A stretch of DNA of 64,000 nt from Marinobacter maritimus (GTDB lineage Bacteria > Pseudomonadota > Gammaproteobacteria > Pseudomonadales > Oleiphilaceae). Below are positions 25,348 through 35,470 of this stretch, one piece after another (the first letter of the stretch is position 1; every line of letters starts with the position of its first letter). The position numbers and the translations under genes were made by a program. The notes under the pieces were generated by a model. It did not search any database and had not been told where the DNA came from. It worked only from the letters and a program-made list of their open reading frames with translations. The stretch spans positions 62,001-126,000 of the forward strand of contig NZ_VCGW01000005.1 in assembly GCF_007671675.1 (NCBI RefSeq), in the 5' to 3' direction.

Positions 25348-27087
25348 CTAATTCTCGGAAAGTAAACTTGTCAGCAATGCCCGCAGGCGATTGGGCTTTA
25401 CCGGTTTGTTCAAGATAGGCAAATGATGCACTCGCATCTGCTTGCGCAGTTCATAGCTGCAGTCTGCTGTAACCAGCGCCGCAGGCAATCGCTTACCCAA
25501 TAACGTGCGTACAGCCTCAATCGCCTGCCAGCCTGTTTTTTCATCATCAAGATGATAGTCGGCCAGCATCGCAGCCGGCAGGTCTTCTGCCTGCTGAAGG
25601 TACTCCAGAGCTTGGTGTTCGTCAGGGCAGGTAATCACTAAACAGCCCCACCGCTCCAACAATAGCTTCATACTCTCAAGCACGGCTGGCTCGTTATCAA
25701 TCACCAATACCCGCGTGCCAGCAAAGCCAGTCAGGGCCGCAGCTAAAGGCTGCTCGATTTTGCTGGCAACCGTGTGCCTCTCAATCGGTAGCTGTAGCGA
25801 AAATCGTGAGCCTCGCCCGGGCCGTGACACAACGTCCATCTGGTAGCCCAACACCGACACCATACGGTCAACAATGGCCAAACCAAGCCCGGCACCTTGG
25901 CGTCCTCCCGTTCCCTGCGGCAAGAGCTGGTGAAATTCCGTGAAAATATCCTGTAATTTGCTTTCTTCAATGCCTACACCGGTATCCCACACTTCAATAC
26001 GCAGGCTATCGTGGCGGGCCCGCAAAGCCAACAGTACACGTCCACTGCGAGTATAGCGGAAGGCATTACTCAGCAAATTGCGTAGAATCCGCGTGAGCAT
26101 GCGCTGATCTGTTTTCGCCAGCGCCGGAATTGTGCGCACTCTTAGTCCGATGCCAGCATTCGCCGCTACAGATTCGAACTCCTGACCCAGCCCCTTGGCC
26201 AAAGCAGCGATGTCGGTCAAGGCCAAGTCCGGCACCATTGCCTTCTGATCCAGTTTTGATATATCCAACAGATCTGCAAGTAAATCCTCTGCCCCCTCCA
26301 GAGCGCGGTGCACCTGATGTACCATCCTCGCCTCTTCTGCCGGCAGGGCGCTATCCTGGAGTGCCGAAATAGTCAGACGCGCCGCGTTCAGAGGCTGCAG
26401 CAAGTCATGGCTGGCCGCTGCCAGGTATTTGTCTTTGCTACGATTCGCATCCGCCGCAGCCTCTGCAGCAATTACCAACTCACGCTCAGCCTTTTCACGT
26501 TCGGCTATCTGGAAATGCAATCCTACATTGGCATCCTGCAGCGCTTGGGTGCGGTCTTTTACCCGGCATTCAAGATCGGCGTTAATCTGCACCAGTTCTT
26601 TTCGCGCCTGAACCCGCTCGGATATATCGGCCACAAATGCCTCAACCACCTCCGGGCCTAAATCGGGCCTTCTTAACAGGGTGATCGCCACGTCAACGGC
26701 TGTATTGTCGGCACGAGACAGGCGAATCTCGCGCGCACTTATACTGCCACTATCAAGTAATTCCTGACGCAGCGTATCGAACTCACTGGCACTGCAAAAA
26801 AGCTGCTCACGCAAACGAATAACACGGGCTTGCAGATCCTGAGGACTTGAGTAACCGCAAATCTTGGCCATGGCCGGGTTGCAGGCTAAAAAACCGCCCC
26901 GTAGATCACCCTGAAAAATGCCGTGTAGCGCCATTTCGAAAAGCCACTTGTAGCGGTTTCGCTCCTGCTCCAACTCCTCTATTTGCTTTTGCAGTGCCGG
27001 ATAGTAGTTCTTGCGGGCAGACTGACTGCCAAGCCCCAGCAGGTCACTAATGCCATAATCACCCGTTCGCTCAGAGGGCTTCTTCAT
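25348..27087 (-). CDS. ercS: ErcS-like hybrid sensor kinase (PAS-HisKA-HATPase-REC), cytoplasmic
   Basis: 579 residues from the ATG at 27087, 17 bases inside the end of ercA, so translation is coupled. No membrane segment. There is a coiled-coil start (about 35-50), a PAS domain (about 50-160; LFEMALHGIFQGDLRGGFLACNP), a helical linker, HisKA (AAASHDLLQPLNAARL), HATPase (LLSNAFRYT, DTGVGIEE, GAGLGLAI), and a C-terminal receiver with acidic IDNEP, phospho-acceptor Asp in LADYHLDD and Lys in LNKPVKP. In Pseudomonas aeruginosa the same order pqqH-ercA-ercS belongs to the hierarchical network that controls ethanol oxidation. The symbol is given by synteny and architecture. Confidence 0.85.
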   Translation of the reverse strand: MKKPSERTGDYGISDLLGLGSQSARKNYYPALQKQIEELEQERNRYKWLFEMALHGIFQGDLRGGFLACNPAMAKICGYSSPQDLQARVIRLREQLFCSASEFDTLRQELLDSGSISAREIRLSRADNTAVDVAITLLRRPDLGPEVVEAFVADISERVQARKELVQINADLECRVKDRTQALQDANVGLHFQIAEREKAERELVIAAEAAADANRSKDKYLAAASHDLLQPLNAARLTISALQDSALPAEEARMVHQVHRALEGAEDLLADLLDISKLDQKAMVPDLALTDIAALAKGLGQEFESVAANAGIGLRVRTIPALAKTDQRMLTRILRNLLSNAFRYTRSGRVLLALRARHDSLRIEVWDTGVGIEESKLQDIFTEFHQLLPQGTGGRQGAGLGLAIVDRMVSVLGYQMDVVSRPGRGSRFSLQLPIERHTVASKIEQPLAAALTGFAGTRVLVIDNEPAVLESMKLLLERWGCLVITCPDEHQALEYLQQAEDLPAAMLADYHLDDEKTGWQAIEAVRTLLGKRLPAALVTADCSYELRKQMRVHHLPILNKPVKPNRLRALLTSLLSEN

Positions 27088-28234
27088 AAACAACCTGAAC
27101 GTCTCTGAGTGACGACTTACGGGGATTTGTCAAAATACACGGATCCTGTAAGGCAAATCCCGAAAGGGACGGGATATCAGACACGCTGACACCCAACTCA
27201 GAGAGCTTCGCTTCCAGGCCGACGGTGCGCTTGAGCAGGATGATACGGTTCATCAGTCGTTTCTGAATTTCCGGCCGGCCCATACCGCGGGTATCGATAT
27301 CCATAGCCTCCGCAACTCGGCGAAAACGCTCCTCCGCAGAACGGAAGTTATAAGCCACCACGTGCTCTAACAACATGGCGTTGCACAAACCATGGGGCAA
27401 ATCCAGAAAACCTCCCAGGCTATGTGACATCGCATGCACAGCCCCGAGGATTGCGTTGGAGAATGCCAGGCCGGCCTGCATGGAAGCCAGCATGATTTGC
27501 TCGCGCAAATACGGATCTGCAGTATTCGCTACCAACGGCTCCAGATTACGGTTAATCAAACGGATGGCTTCGAGTGCATGTGAGTCTGTCAGTGGCCCAC
27601 TGCCGGTAGACACGTAGGCTTCAATGGCATGAACCAGAGCGTCTACCCCGGTGCAGGCGGTCAGATAGCTACTCATGGTTTCGGTCACTTCCGGATCGAT
27701 CAACGAGACGTCCGGCACAATCGCTTTACTTATGATGGAAAACTTGAAGCGACGTATGGGATCAGAAATGATCGCAAACTGTGACACGTCGGCTGAGGTA
27801 CCGGCGGTTGTTGGAATCAGGATCATCGGTGGCGGTGGGTGGTCGATGGTATCCACTCCCTCAAAATCCAGAATGTGCCGACCATCACTGACAACAATGC
27901 CAATGCCTTTGGCGCAGTCCATGGGGCTGCCGCCTCCTATGGCAACAATCACGTCACACTCTGAGGATTTGTAGAGCTCTGCGCCAGCCATGACCTCATC
28001 AACCCGGGGATTCGCAGAAACCCCGGTATAGACGGTAGTGCGTATGCCTACATCGGCCAGTAAGGTAACGATTTCGCCCACCCAGCCAACTGCCGAAACA
28101 CCTGGGTCTGACACCAAAAACACGTGCTTCCCACCGAAATTGCTGGCGAAGTTGGCAACTGACTTGCGCGACCCAGCTCCAAATACGATCTCTGGCGAGA
28201 CAAATTTTCTTAATGCAGATATGTCATGACCCAT
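27071..28234 (-). CDS. ercA: Iron-containing alcohol dehydrogenase ErcA
   Basis: 387 residues. It is a group III (iron-dependent) NAD-linked dehydrogenase: IVAIGGGSPMDCAKGIG binds the nucleotide, IPTTAGTSADVSQFAI lines the site, and iron ligands come from DVSLIDPEV, ALVHAIEAY, AVHAMSHSLGG and LPHGLCNAMLLEHV. In P. aeruginosa ErcA is thought to have a regulatory role in the exa network rather than carry the main alcohol flux. It lies between pqqH (66-base gap) and ercS (overlap). Strict catalytic residues are intact, so enzymatic activity is likely. Confidence 0.9.
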   Translation of the reverse strand: MGHDISALRKFVSPEIVFGAGSRKSVANFASNFGGKHVFLVSDPGVSAVGWVGEIVTLLADVGIRTTVYTGVSANPRVDEVMAGAELYKSSECDVIVAIGGGSPMDCAKGIGIVVSDGRHILDFEGVDTIDHPPPPMILIPTTAGTSADVSQFAIISDPIRRFKFSIISKAIVPDVSLIDPEVTETMSSYLTACTGVDALVHAIEAYVSTGSGPLTDSHALEAIRLINRNLEPLVANTADPYLREQIMLASMQAGLAFSNAILGAVHAMSHSLGGFLDLPHGLCNAMLLEHVVAYNFRSAEERFRRVAEAMDIDTRGMGRPEIQKRLMNRIILLKRTVGLEAKLSELGVSVSDIPSLSGFALQDPCILTNPRKSSLRDVQVVYEEAL

Positions 28235-28300
28235 GAAAACGAACTCAACGTTATATTTGTTTTTATCGTAATAGTTGAGAGTTTAACTCAAGCTTTGTGT

Positions 28301-30136
28301 TCATTCACTGGCCTTTCGGCTATGCCTTTGATAAAAGCGATAGAGTCGCTCAAGCATGGCGGCCTGATTCGCCTGCTGTAAAAAGCCATGGCCCTCGTCC
28401 TGAAACCAATGCAGCTCCGGGGCTTGTCCGGCTTTGTGCATTGCTGACACCATGGCGCGGGTTTGCTCCGGCACAACCACTTTGTCCTGCCCTCCCTGAA
28501 AAAAGATCACTGGCGCGACCATTTTTGCCGCGCGCAGCCTGGGCGTGCGCATTTGCCAGCGTTGTGGATGTTCCTCGGGGTCGCCTAAAAGCCAATCCAG
28601 GTAGCCGGATTCAAAGCGGTGTGTCATACGTCGCAACCGGGCCGGATCAGTGACACCAAACAAGCTGGCACCGGCGCTGTAGCGCTGATCCGTGCTCAAT
28701 GCCATCAGAGCCGTGTAGCCACCAGAACTACGACCCTGGATAAATACCCGCTCGGGGTCTGCCCGACCGGCGCCAACCAGGCAATCCACTGCGCGCGCCA
28801 TGTCCTCTACATCCAAATCACCCCACCGGTCTGCCAGGGCTAAGCGGAAGGCACGGCCGAATCCACTGCTGCCGCGGTAGTTCACCTCGGCTACGGCAAA
28901 GCCCCGCTGGCACCAGAATTGTATCTGAGGGTTGAACACCGGGTAGGCTGCAGAGGTAGGCCCACCATGGGCTATGAGAATCAATTTTGGCGGTTGATTA
29001 CCCGCCGTCAGTGGCGCATATAGAAAACCCTGGGGAGGCGCCAGCTCCGCACTGGCAGCGGGCACTCTAAATGCGAGGGGGCGCGCGAGAGTGTGCCCGG
29101 GCAGTGCAGGCTCCCCACCCGCAATAACACAGGCCTGGGCGCTGGGTGGATCAATCCGAAGAACCGCATCGAGGCGATGTGGCGACTTTGCAATCGCGTA
29201 AAGCATGCCGTTAACAGTGCACAAGCTGCGAAAATCGCTAAACTCAGACGAAATGCGCACCGGCTCTGGGTAGCCTGGGCAAGTGAGCCATAACTCACCG
29301 TATCCGTCGTGATAACGGATCCGGGCCCAACAATCGCCAGGTAATGGACAGTGGTGACTTTCACCGAGATGCCAGGGCGCATTGGCATGATCTCGTTCGG
29401 GCGTAGCCGCAGCTTTTAACCAACCACTTTCTGCGCTCTGATAATCCACCTGCCAGGGTTGCCACCAACCTTCATGGTCAGACAAAACCCACAATGCCTG
29501 ACCGGAAAAAACTGGCTGTTGAATAGAACCTTCATTGGGCGACGGATGACTCTGAACATGCTCTAACGTGCCGCTTTCAGTAACACTTGCTGTCCACAGG
29601 CGAGTACGTAACCAAGGCATATCAGGCAATTGCCAGGTCACCCAGGCAATCTTTTTACCATCAGCTGTGAGTGCCGGCGCACCGTAAAAGTCTTCACCTT
29701 CATGCAGCACCGTCAACTCACCCGTGCGCACCAGCGCCACCAGTTGCTGTCGACCCTCTGCAACTCCCTCACCCGTTTCACGCACCGCCAGCACACGCTG
29801 TCGCAACGGGTCTGACACCAGCCCGCCATACGCCGCCGCATCGGTGGTCAGCACCTGGCTGCTGCTTTCTTCGCTGGTAATAAAGCAGATGTGCTGATCG
29901 TCAGTGACTACGTACACGCCCTCCGGAGCCGCCGCCAATGCACCGCCACCATACCCATTCACCCGGCTGCGAATGTTCAGGTAGGGCGTGGCCAATGGGG
30001 TCGAAGCCAAGTCACGTATCCGCCAAACCTGATTCGCGCCAGTGTCAGGGTCACTTTGCAGCCAGAATACACCGGTTTGCGAAGCGACCAAGCCACTGCG
30101 TTGGATATAACCAGCGCACGCCTCAGCCGCACTCAA
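28301..30136 (-). CDS. pqqH: S9 prolyl-oligopeptidase-family peptidase of the pqq cluster (PqqH-like)
   Basis: 611 residues from a TTG start at 30136; no ATG or GTG lies further upstream in the open frame, so TTG is the best choice. An N-terminal beta-propeller (about 1-370) is followed by an alpha/beta hydrolase with the nucleophile Ser in QGRSSGGY, the Asp in FQGGQDKVVVP and the His in DEGHGF. P. aeruginosa carries the same gene (pqqH) directly after pqqE. S9 peptidases are thought to help release the crosslinked Glu-Tyr from PqqA. No pqqF/pqqG metallopeptidase is present in the window. The gap to pqqE is 16 bases. Confidence 0.85.
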   Translation of the reverse strand: MSAAEACAGYIQRSGLVASQTGVFWLQSDPDTGANQVWRIRDLASTPLATPYLNIRSRVNGYGGGALAAAPEGVYVVTDDQHICFITSEESSSQVLTTDAAAYGGLVSDPLRQRVLAVRETGEGVAEGRQQLVALVRTGELTVLHEGEDFYGAPALTADGKKIAWVTWQLPDMPWLRTRLWTASVTESGTLEHVQSHPSPNEGSIQQPVFSGQALWVLSDHEGWWQPWQVDYQSAESGWLKAAATPERDHANAPWHLGESHHCPLPGDCWARIRYHDGYGELWLTCPGYPEPVRISSEFSDFRSLCTVNGMLYAIAKSPHRLDAVLRIDPPSAQACVIAGGEPALPGHTLARPLAFRVPAASAELAPPQGFLYAPLTAGNQPPKLILIAHGGPTSAAYPVFNPQIQFWCQRGFAVAEVNYRGSSGFGRAFRLALADRWGDLDVEDMARAVDCLVGAGRADPERVFIQGRSSGGYTALMALSTDQRYSAGASLFGVTDPARLRRMTHRFESGYLDWLLGDPEEHPQRWQMRTPRLRAAKMVAPVIFFQGGQDKVVVPEQTRAMVSAMHKAGQAPELHWFQDEGHGFLQQANQAAMLERLYRFYQRHSRKASE

Positions 30137-30152
30137 TAACCCGACGGGCGAC

Positions 30153-31310
30153 TCAGCTGCGAAAGAACAAACGGGAGTTGCCGGCGTTGCGATAGGTCAG
30201 CTCCTCTATACCTGCGGTAGCATGGTCAGCGGCCTGGCGCGCGGCCAGAATGCGATCGTGATGAGGCGATTTACTGCACACCGGGTCGGCGTTATCGGCA
30301 TTACCGGTAAGCAAAAATGCCTGGCAACGACAGCCACCAAAATCCTTTTCCTTCTCATCACAGGACCGACACGGCTCTGGCATCCAGCTGTCGCCACGAT
30401 AATGATTAAAACCTGAGCTTTCGTACCAGATGTGCTTCAAGTCTTTATCGCGCACATTGGGGAAGTCGATCGGCAGCAGGCGAGCGCTGTGGCAGGGTAA
30501 GGCGGTGCCGTCTGGAGCCACCGTCAAAAAAAGACTGCCCCAGCCATTCATGCACGGTTTTGGGCGTTCTTCATAGTAATCGGGAGTAACAAAAATCAGC
30601 TGCATGGCCGAGCCTTCATCCAAAAGGCGGGCTCGATTCTGATTCACTTCATGCTCGGCTTTTTCCAGCTGTGCCCGCGACGGCATCAGCCCTTCACGAT
30701 TCTTGAAAGCCCAGCCGTAGTACTGACACGTGGCCAGCTCGACGTAATCTGCGCCCAGGCGATCACACAACGCAACTATGTCATTCATCTGATGGATATT
30801 ATGACGGTGAATCACAAAGTTGAGAACCATGGGGTACCCTGCCTCTTTCACCGCACGGGCCATGGCCAGCTTTTGCTCAAATGCCTTGCGAGAGCCTGCA
30901 ACGGCGTTATTCAATTCCGGATCGGACGCCTGAAAGCTAACCTGAATATGATCCAACCCGGCCTCGGCAAATGACTCGACTTTGGCCTGGGTCAGCCCTA
31001 AGCCAGACGTAATAAGGTTGCTGTAATATCCCAGATGACGTGCCTCGGCGATCAACTCGCCCAGATCCTGGCGCACCAGCGGCTCGCCCCCGGAAAACCC
31101 CAGTTGTGCCGCGCCCATTTCACGGCCTTGGCGCAGAACCCTGACCCACTCCTCAGTGCTGAGCTCAGTCTCGGACTGGGCAAAATCCAGGGGATTTGAG
31201 CAGTAAGGACATTGCAGAGGGCAACGATAGGTCAGCTCGGCGAGCAGCCACAACGGGGGGCCGATGCCGGTTGGCTTCTGTCCTGTCAAACTGGAGGTCA
31301 GAGAAGTCAT
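30153..31310 (-). CDS. pqqE: PQQ biosynthesis radical SAM enzyme PqqE
   Basis: 385 residues. The radical SAM cluster motif is C30-x3-C34-x2-C37 (RCPLQCPYC), followed by [10 protein letters not shown] for SAM binding. The C-terminal SPASM region has the cysteine series seen in [33 protein letters not shown] and the final CS. PqqE crosslinks the glutamate and tyrosine of PqqA by a C-C bond, the first step of PQQ synthesis, with PqqD as chaperone. Its start overlaps the pqqD stop (ATGA), typical of the operon. Confidence 0.98.
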   Translation of the reverse strand: MTSLTSSLTGQKPTGIGPPLWLLAELTYRCPLQCPYCSNPLDFAQSETELSTEEWVRVLRQGREMGAAQLGFSGGEPLVRQDLGELIAEARHLGYYSNLITSGLGLTQAKVESFAEAGLDHIQVSFQASDPELNNAVAGSRKAFEQKLAMARAVKEAGYPMVLNFVIHRHNIHQMNDIVALCDRLGADYVELATCQYYGWAFKNREGLMPSRAQLEKAEHEVNQNRARLLDEGSAMQLIFVTPDYYEERPKPCMNGWGSLFLTVAPDGTALPCHSARLLPIDFPNVRDKDLKHIWYESSGFNHYRGDSWMPEPCRSCDEKEKDFGGCRCQAFLLTGNADNADPVCSKSPHHDRILAARQAADHATAGIEELTYRNAGNSRLFFRS

Positions 31311-31600
31311 GAGAGTTCAATCCAGTGTTGCTGCCTGGCGTGGTCCAGAAATTCGATCACGTCGGCCTCCAGAGCACCGGTTTGAGGAAACGCTGCCTCT
31401 AGCTCAGCCACAATATCCTGCACGCAACGCTGGCCATCGATCTCACCCAGTATCGCACCGGCGCTCTCGTTAAGCTTCACCATACCCTCAGGGTACAGCA
31501 ACACATGACCGCTCTGTGCGGGCTCCCACTGGAACCGGAACCCACGACGAAAACGAGGAATGTCTGTGGTTTTGATCGCGTTTTCTGCAAGATTTGCCAT
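31307..31600 (-). CDS. pqqD: PQQ biosynthesis peptide chaperone PqqD
   Basis: 97 residues, the usual length of free-standing PqqD. It has the [22 protein letters not shown] beta-hairpin and [23 protein letters not shown] winged helix that binds PqqA (an RRE domain). It presents PqqA to PqqE. The start shares one base with the pqqC stop and the end overlaps pqqE by four bases. Confidence 0.97.
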   Translation of the reverse strand: MANLAENAIKTTDIPRFRRGFRFQWEPAQSGHVLLYPEGMVKLNESAGAILGEIDGQRCVQDIVAELEAAFPQTGALEADVIEFLDHARQQHWIELS

Positions 31601-32355
31601 TACAGCCCCCGGTGCCAGATTTGCTGATCTGTCACCGTGTGAAACGGTGGTGTGTTATGGCTGTAAGCCATCGTGAGTGCGTCCAGAAGGCTCCACAAAA
31701 TATCCAGCTTGAACTGCAGGATATCCAGGGCTCTGGCCTGCTCGGGGGCGGTGGTGAAATGCTCAAGCGTAATCGCCAGGCCGTGCTCCACATCGCGACG
31801 GGCTTCCGAGAGGCGCTTGCGGAAATAGTGGTAACCAGAATCGTCTATCCACGGATAATGCTGCGGCCAGCTGTCCAGACGGGACTGGTGAATTTCCGGT
31901 GCAAACAGTTCCGTTAGAGACGAACACGCTGCCTCCTGCCAACTGGCACGGCGCGCAAAGTTCAGGTAGGCATCTACCGCAAAACGCACACCTGGCAGCA
32001 CATGACGCTGGTCAATCACCTCTTTTCGGGTAAGCCCTACAGCCTCTGCCAAGCACAACCAGGCTTCGATGCCGCCTGCATCTGAGTTGTGACCATCGTG
32101 ATCAAGAATGCGTTGCAACCACTGTTGGCGAACCTCGGCATCAGGGCAATTAGCCATAATGGCGGCGTCTTTACGCGGAATCATGATCTGGTAATAATAC
32201 CGGTTGGCTACCCAGCCCCGGACTTGTTCAGGGCTGCATTGTCCGCCATACATGGCCCGGTGATACGGGTGGTGAATATGGTAATACTGCCCCTTGCTGC
32301 GCAGCACTCGCTCAAACTCTGTCGCGTTCATGGCAGTATTGACGATGGCGCTCAT
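31600..32355 (-). CDS. pqqC: Pyrroloquinoline-quinone synthase PqqC
   Basis: 251 residues, heme-oxygenase-like all-helical fold. Family motifs include [64 protein letters not shown] and [16 protein letters not shown]. PqqC carries out the last step, ring closure and eight-electron oxidation of AHQQ to PQQ, without metal or cofactor. ATGA overlap with pqqB; one-base overlap with pqqD. Confidence 0.98.
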   Translation of the reverse strand: MSAIVNTAMNATEFERVLRSKGQYYHIHHPYHRAMYGGQCSPEQVRGWVANRYYYQIMIPRKDAAIMANCPDAEVRQQWLQRILDHDGHNSDAGGIEAWLCLAEAVGLTRKEVIDQRHVLPGVRFAVDAYLNFARRASWQEAACSSLTELFAPEIHQSRLDSWPQHYPWIDDSGYHYFRKRLSEARRDVEHGLAITLEHFTTAPEQARALDILQFKLDILWSLLDALTMAYSHNTPPFHTVTDQQIWHRGL

Positions 32356-33287
32356 AGCTTCTCCGACAGATCAATATGCATTCCGTCCCAAGCCACATCG
32401 ATGCCGTGCTGAATCAATTGCGCTCGCTCATCAGAGTCTTCATTCAGAATCGGATTCGTGTTGTTGATGTGGATCAGAATCTTATATTTGGCGGGCACAG
32501 AATCCAGTACCTCAATCATCCCACCCGGGCCACTCTGGGCCAGATGGCCCATGGCCTGACCGGTTTTGGTGCCTACTTTCTGGCGGATCATTTCGTCGTC
32601 GTGCCACACCGTGCCATCCACCATCAAAACGTCGGCTTTGCGCATCCACTGCAGAATGTTCGCATCGGGCTTACCTAGCCCGGGAGCGTATAGCACAGTG
32701 TTACCCGTACGTGTGTCCTCGATAAAAATGCCAATATTATCGCCAGGGTGCGGCTGATCCCTTCGCGGCGAATACGGCGGCGCATTACTCAACAGGGGAA
32801 TAGCCGTCAGTTTCAGATTCGGGGCGCAAGGAACAACAAAGGCTTCTGGCGCGCCCTCATCAAGCGGGATTTCTTGCCAGCGCAACCCACCGTTCCAGTG
32901 CGCCAGCATCGGGAACAGCGGAAAGCCGGAACTGAGGTCTTCGTGTACCTGCGCCGTACACCATAGATCAAGTGGTAGCCCTTCTCGCAGCGTTAACAGG
33001 CCCGTCGTATGATCCACTTGGCTGTCCATCAGCACCACAGCCTCAATACCGGTATCACGCAGGGCGCGCGCTGGCTGCATAGCTGGAAACGATGCCAACT
33101 GAGCACGAATATCGGGGGAGGCGTTGAACAGAATCCAACGCTCACCGTCTTCACTGATGGCAATGGACGACTGTGTACGTGCACGAGCGTTAATAGTGCC
33201 CTTTCGCAAGCCATCGCAATTGGCGCAATTGCAGTTCCATTGAGGAAAACCGCCACCTGCCGCCGAACCAAGAACCTGAAGATACAT
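32352..33287 (-). CDS. pqqB: PQQ biosynthesis protein PqqB (metallo-beta-lactamase fold)
   Basis: 311 residues starting [19 protein letters not shown]. The N-terminal CNCANC is a zinc-site cysteine motif conserved in PqqB. The usual HxHxDH is replaced by [13 protein letters not shown], as in all PqqB. PqqB is an iron-dependent hydroxylase acting on the Glu-Tyr product before PqqC. GGAG lies ahead of the ATG. The hairpin between pqqA and pqqB lies immediately upstream. Confidence 0.97.
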   Translation of the reverse strand: MYLQVLGSAAGGGFPQWNCNCANCDGLRKGTINARARTQSSIAISEDGERWILFNASPDIRAQLASFPAMQPARALRDTGIEAVVLMDSQVDHTTGLLTLREGLPLDLWCTAQVHEDLSSGFPLFPMLAHWNGGLRWQEIPLDEGAPEAFVVPCAPNLKLTAIPLLSNAPPYSPRRDQPHPGDNIGIFIEDTRTGNTVLYAPGLGKPDANILQWMRKADVLMVDGTVWHDDEMIRQKVGTKTGQAMGHLAQSGPGGMIEVLDSVPAKYKILIHINNTNPILNEDSDERAQLIQHGIDVAWDGMHIDLSEKL

Positions 33288-33307
33288 AAGCAGAAGCTCC
33301 GAAAGTA

Positions 33308-33337
33308 AAGCGGCCGGTGCCCAGGCACCGGCCGCTT
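33308..33337 (-). terminator. Strong hairpin between pqqA and pqqB (attenuator or RNA stabiliser)
   Basis: A 13-bp perfect stem, AAGCGGCCGGTGC (33308-33320) against GCACCGGCCGCTT (33325-33337), with a 4-base loop, six bases after the pqqA stop. On the transcribed strand the T-run is short (CTTTACTTTC), so partial termination is likely. This fits the known need for far more PqqA peptide than enzymes. Confidence 0.75.
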
Positions 33338-33343
33338 CAGTCT

Positions 33344-33415
33344 TCAGCGATTAGCGAAGTACATAGTGACTTCGAAACCGATACGCAGGTCTTCATAAGC
33401 TGGCTTTGTCCACAT
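33344..33415 (-). CDS. pqqA: PQQ precursor peptide PqqA (23 residues)
   Basis: A short gene read from an ATG at 33415 to a TGA at 33344: [20 protein letters not shown] followed by ANR. The crosslinked residues are E15 and Y19 in the invariant E-V-T-M-Y segment, from which all carbon of PQQ derives. The ribosome site AGAGGTGAG is strong. A hairpin separates it from pqqB, and an imperfectly understood palindrome lies 47 bases upstream of the start. Confidence 0.97.
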   Translation of the reverse strand: MWTKPAYEDLRIGFEVTMYFANR

Positions 33416-33461
33416 AATGCTCACCTCTTTTGTCATGATTATTTGGGCATCAGGAAACGTT

Positions 33462-33476
33462 CGGTGATGATCACCG
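33462..33476. promoter_or_regulatory. Palindrome upstream of pqqA
   Basis: CGGTGAT-G-ATCACCG is a perfect 7-bp inverted repeat around one base, 47-61 bases ahead of the pqqA ATG. It may be an operator for one of the island regulators. It differs from the CGGGAA palindrome seen before other units. Confidence 0.45.
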
Positions 33477-33610
33477 CATCCCCAAACTCCATCGTAAAGG
33501 CAGCCGAAAGCCACCAACATGGTACTTTCGCACTGTTTTCAGGTCGCCTTTAGTTGCAGTTTGGCAGGAGCTAAAGGGGGCAGAGCGATGCATCAGCAAT
33601 CCCAAAAAGC

Positions 33611-33631
33611 AAAAAAGGCCCACGAAGGGCC
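33611..33631 (-). terminator. Second terminator downstream of exaC
   Basis: On the minus strand GGCCC-TTCGT-GGGCC (33617-33631) is followed by TTTTTTG. It is the distal of two hairpins in the 345-base exaC-pqqA gap. It insulates pqqA from exaC read-through. Confidence 0.65.
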
Positions 33632-33664
33632 AAAAGAGAGCGACACAAATGCAGGGGTCTCCAC

Positions 33665-33690
33665 AAAAACTCCCCGACAGACGCCGGGGA
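33665..33690 (-). terminator. First terminator downstream of exaC
   Basis: On the minus strand TCCCCG / CGGGGA (33671-33690, 8-base loop) is followed by GTTTTTG, about 70 bases after the exaC stop. Confidence 0.7.
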
Positions 33691-33760
33691 AAGAAGTCGC
33701 ACATTCCCTGTGCAGTTTACCAACCAACCTGTGTGGAGGAGCTGGCCGATAGCATTACAA

Positions 33761-35281
33761 TCAGAAAAAGCCCAGCGGGTTAATGTCGTAACTGGTCAGC
33801 ATACACTTGGTTTGCTGGTAGTGATCCAGCGCCAACTTATGGGTTTCGCGACCAATTCCGGATTTCTTGTAACCACCAAAAGCGGCGTGGGCCGGGTACG
33901 CGTGGTAACAGTTCATCCACACCCGACCAGCCTGGATCTGGCGACCCATACGATAGGCAACATGGGTATCACGGGACCAAACCCCTGCACCCAGACCAAA
34001 CTCGGTATCGTTAGCAATGGCGAGCGCCTCTTCCTCAGTTTTGAACGTGGTTATCCCCACAACCGGGCCGAAGATTTCCTCCTGGAACACGCGCATCTTG
34101 TTTTCGCCCTTAAACAGCGTGGGCTGGATGTAGAAACCGTTAGCAAAATCGCCTTCCAGGTTTTCTCGGCCACCGCCGGTCAACACCTGGGCACCTTCCT
34201 GCTTGCCAATTTCAAGGTACGACATGATCTTGTCGAACTGTTCCTTGCTGGCCTGAGCGCCTACTTGTACGTCGGTGTCCAGTGGGTTACCACGTTTGAT
34301 TGCCTTGGTGCGGGCGACCACTTTTTCTATAAATTCGTCATACATGTCTTCCTGCACAATGGCTCGGGAAGGACAGGTACACACTTCACCCTGATTGAAG
34401 AAAGCCAGAACCAGACCTTCCACACACTTGTCTATGAATTCAGGCTCGGCCTTCATTACGTCAGAGAAGTATATGTTCGGTGACTTGCCTCCCAGCTCCA
34501 CGGTTGAGGGAATGATGTTTTCAGCCGCGCATTTAAGGATGTGCGACCCAACCGGTGTCGAGCCGGTGAAGGCGATTTTGGCAATGCGCTTGCTGGTTGC
34601 CAGCGCCTGGCCGGCTTCAATGCCATAGCCGTTAACCACGTTGAGTACACCTGGCGGCAGCAGGTCGCCGATAACCTCCATCAACACCAGTATGCTCGCA
34701 GGTGTCTGCTCGGCCGGCTTCAGCACGGTACAGTTACCCGCCGCCAGACACGGGCCCAGCTTCCAGGCGGCCATTAGTATTGGGAAGTTCCAGGGGATAA
34801 TCTGCCCTACCACGCCTAACGGCTCGTGGAAATGGTACGCCACGGTGTTGTTATCAATTTCGCCCATATGGCCTTCCTGGGCACGAATGCAACCAGCAAA
34901 GTAACGAAAGTGATCAGCAGCCAATGGAATGTCGGCGTTCAGGGTTTCACGGACGGCTTTACCATTATCCCAGGTTTCCGCAACCGCCAATTTTTCGACA
35001 TTGGCTTCAATGCGATCAGCAATTTTCAGAAGGATATTGGAGCGCTCCTGAGCCGAGGTACGCCCCCACGCGGGGGCGGCCTTGTGCGCCGCGTCGAGTG
35101 CCAGATCGATATCTTCTGCAGACGACCGCGGGATCTCACAGATCACATCACCCGTTACAGGGGTAATGTTATCAAAATACTGCCCTTTTACCGGGGCAAC
35201 CCACTCACCGCCAATGTAATTTCCATAACGGGATTTAAAAGAAACGACGGAACCTTCTGTTCCTGGTTGTGCGTAGATCAT
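33761..35281 (-). CDS. exaC: NAD-dependent aldehyde dehydrogenase ExaC
   Basis: 506 residues, the typical length of the acetaldehyde dehydrogenase ExaC/AldB/PedI group. Catalytic parts are intact: [32 protein letters not shown] for NAD, the general-base Glu in VELGGKSPN, and the nucleophile Cys in [13 protein letters not shown]. It oxidises the acetaldehyde (or other aldehyde) formed by the periplasmic alcohol dehydrogenase after it enters the cytoplasm. GAGG precedes the ATG. It lies 189 bases downstream of the PedH-like gene on the same strand, with no clear terminator between, so partial co-transcription is possible. Confidence 0.95.
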   Translation of the reverse strand: MIYAQPGTEGSVVSFKSRYGNYIGGEWVAPVKGQYFDNITPVTGDVICEIPRSSAEDIDLALDAAHKAAPAWGRTSAQERSNILLKIADRIEANVEKLAVAETWDNGKAVRETLNADIPLAADHFRYFAGCIRAQEGHMGEIDNNTVAYHFHEPLGVVGQIIPWNFPILMAAWKLGPCLAAGNCTVLKPAEQTPASILVLMEVIGDLLPPGVLNVVNGYGIEAGQALATSKRIAKIAFTGSTPVGSHILKCAAENIIPSTVELGGKSPNIYFSDVMKAEPEFIDKCVEGLVLAFFNQGEVCTCPSRAIVQEDMYDEFIEKVVARTKAIKRGNPLDTDVQVGAQASKEQFDKIMSYLEIGKQEGAQVLTGGGRENLEGDFANGFYIQPTLFKGENKMRVFQEEIFGPVVGITTFKTEEEALAIANDTEFGLGAGVWSRDTHVAYRMGRQIQAGRVWMNCYHAYPAHAAFGGYKKSGIGRETHKLALDHYQQTKCMLTSYDINPLGFF

Positions 35282-35470
35282 GGCTTCAACCTCATGTTTT
35301 ATTTATTACTCGCCAACGGGGGGCTATCGCATTTACCCACCCAATGTAGACACAAACTCTTACTCATTGAATGCTGCGATGGGGGCGAAAAACTCCTCCC
35401 TTGGTAGTAGTCGCCAGCCGACCGATATTGGCCGTGGCCTGCTGGCGCCCAATTTCATCGCACCCTGGGA

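Noticed and set aside
33510-33752. Possible small ORFs in the exaC-pqqA gap
   Set aside because: They span two terminator hairpins and have no ribosome site.
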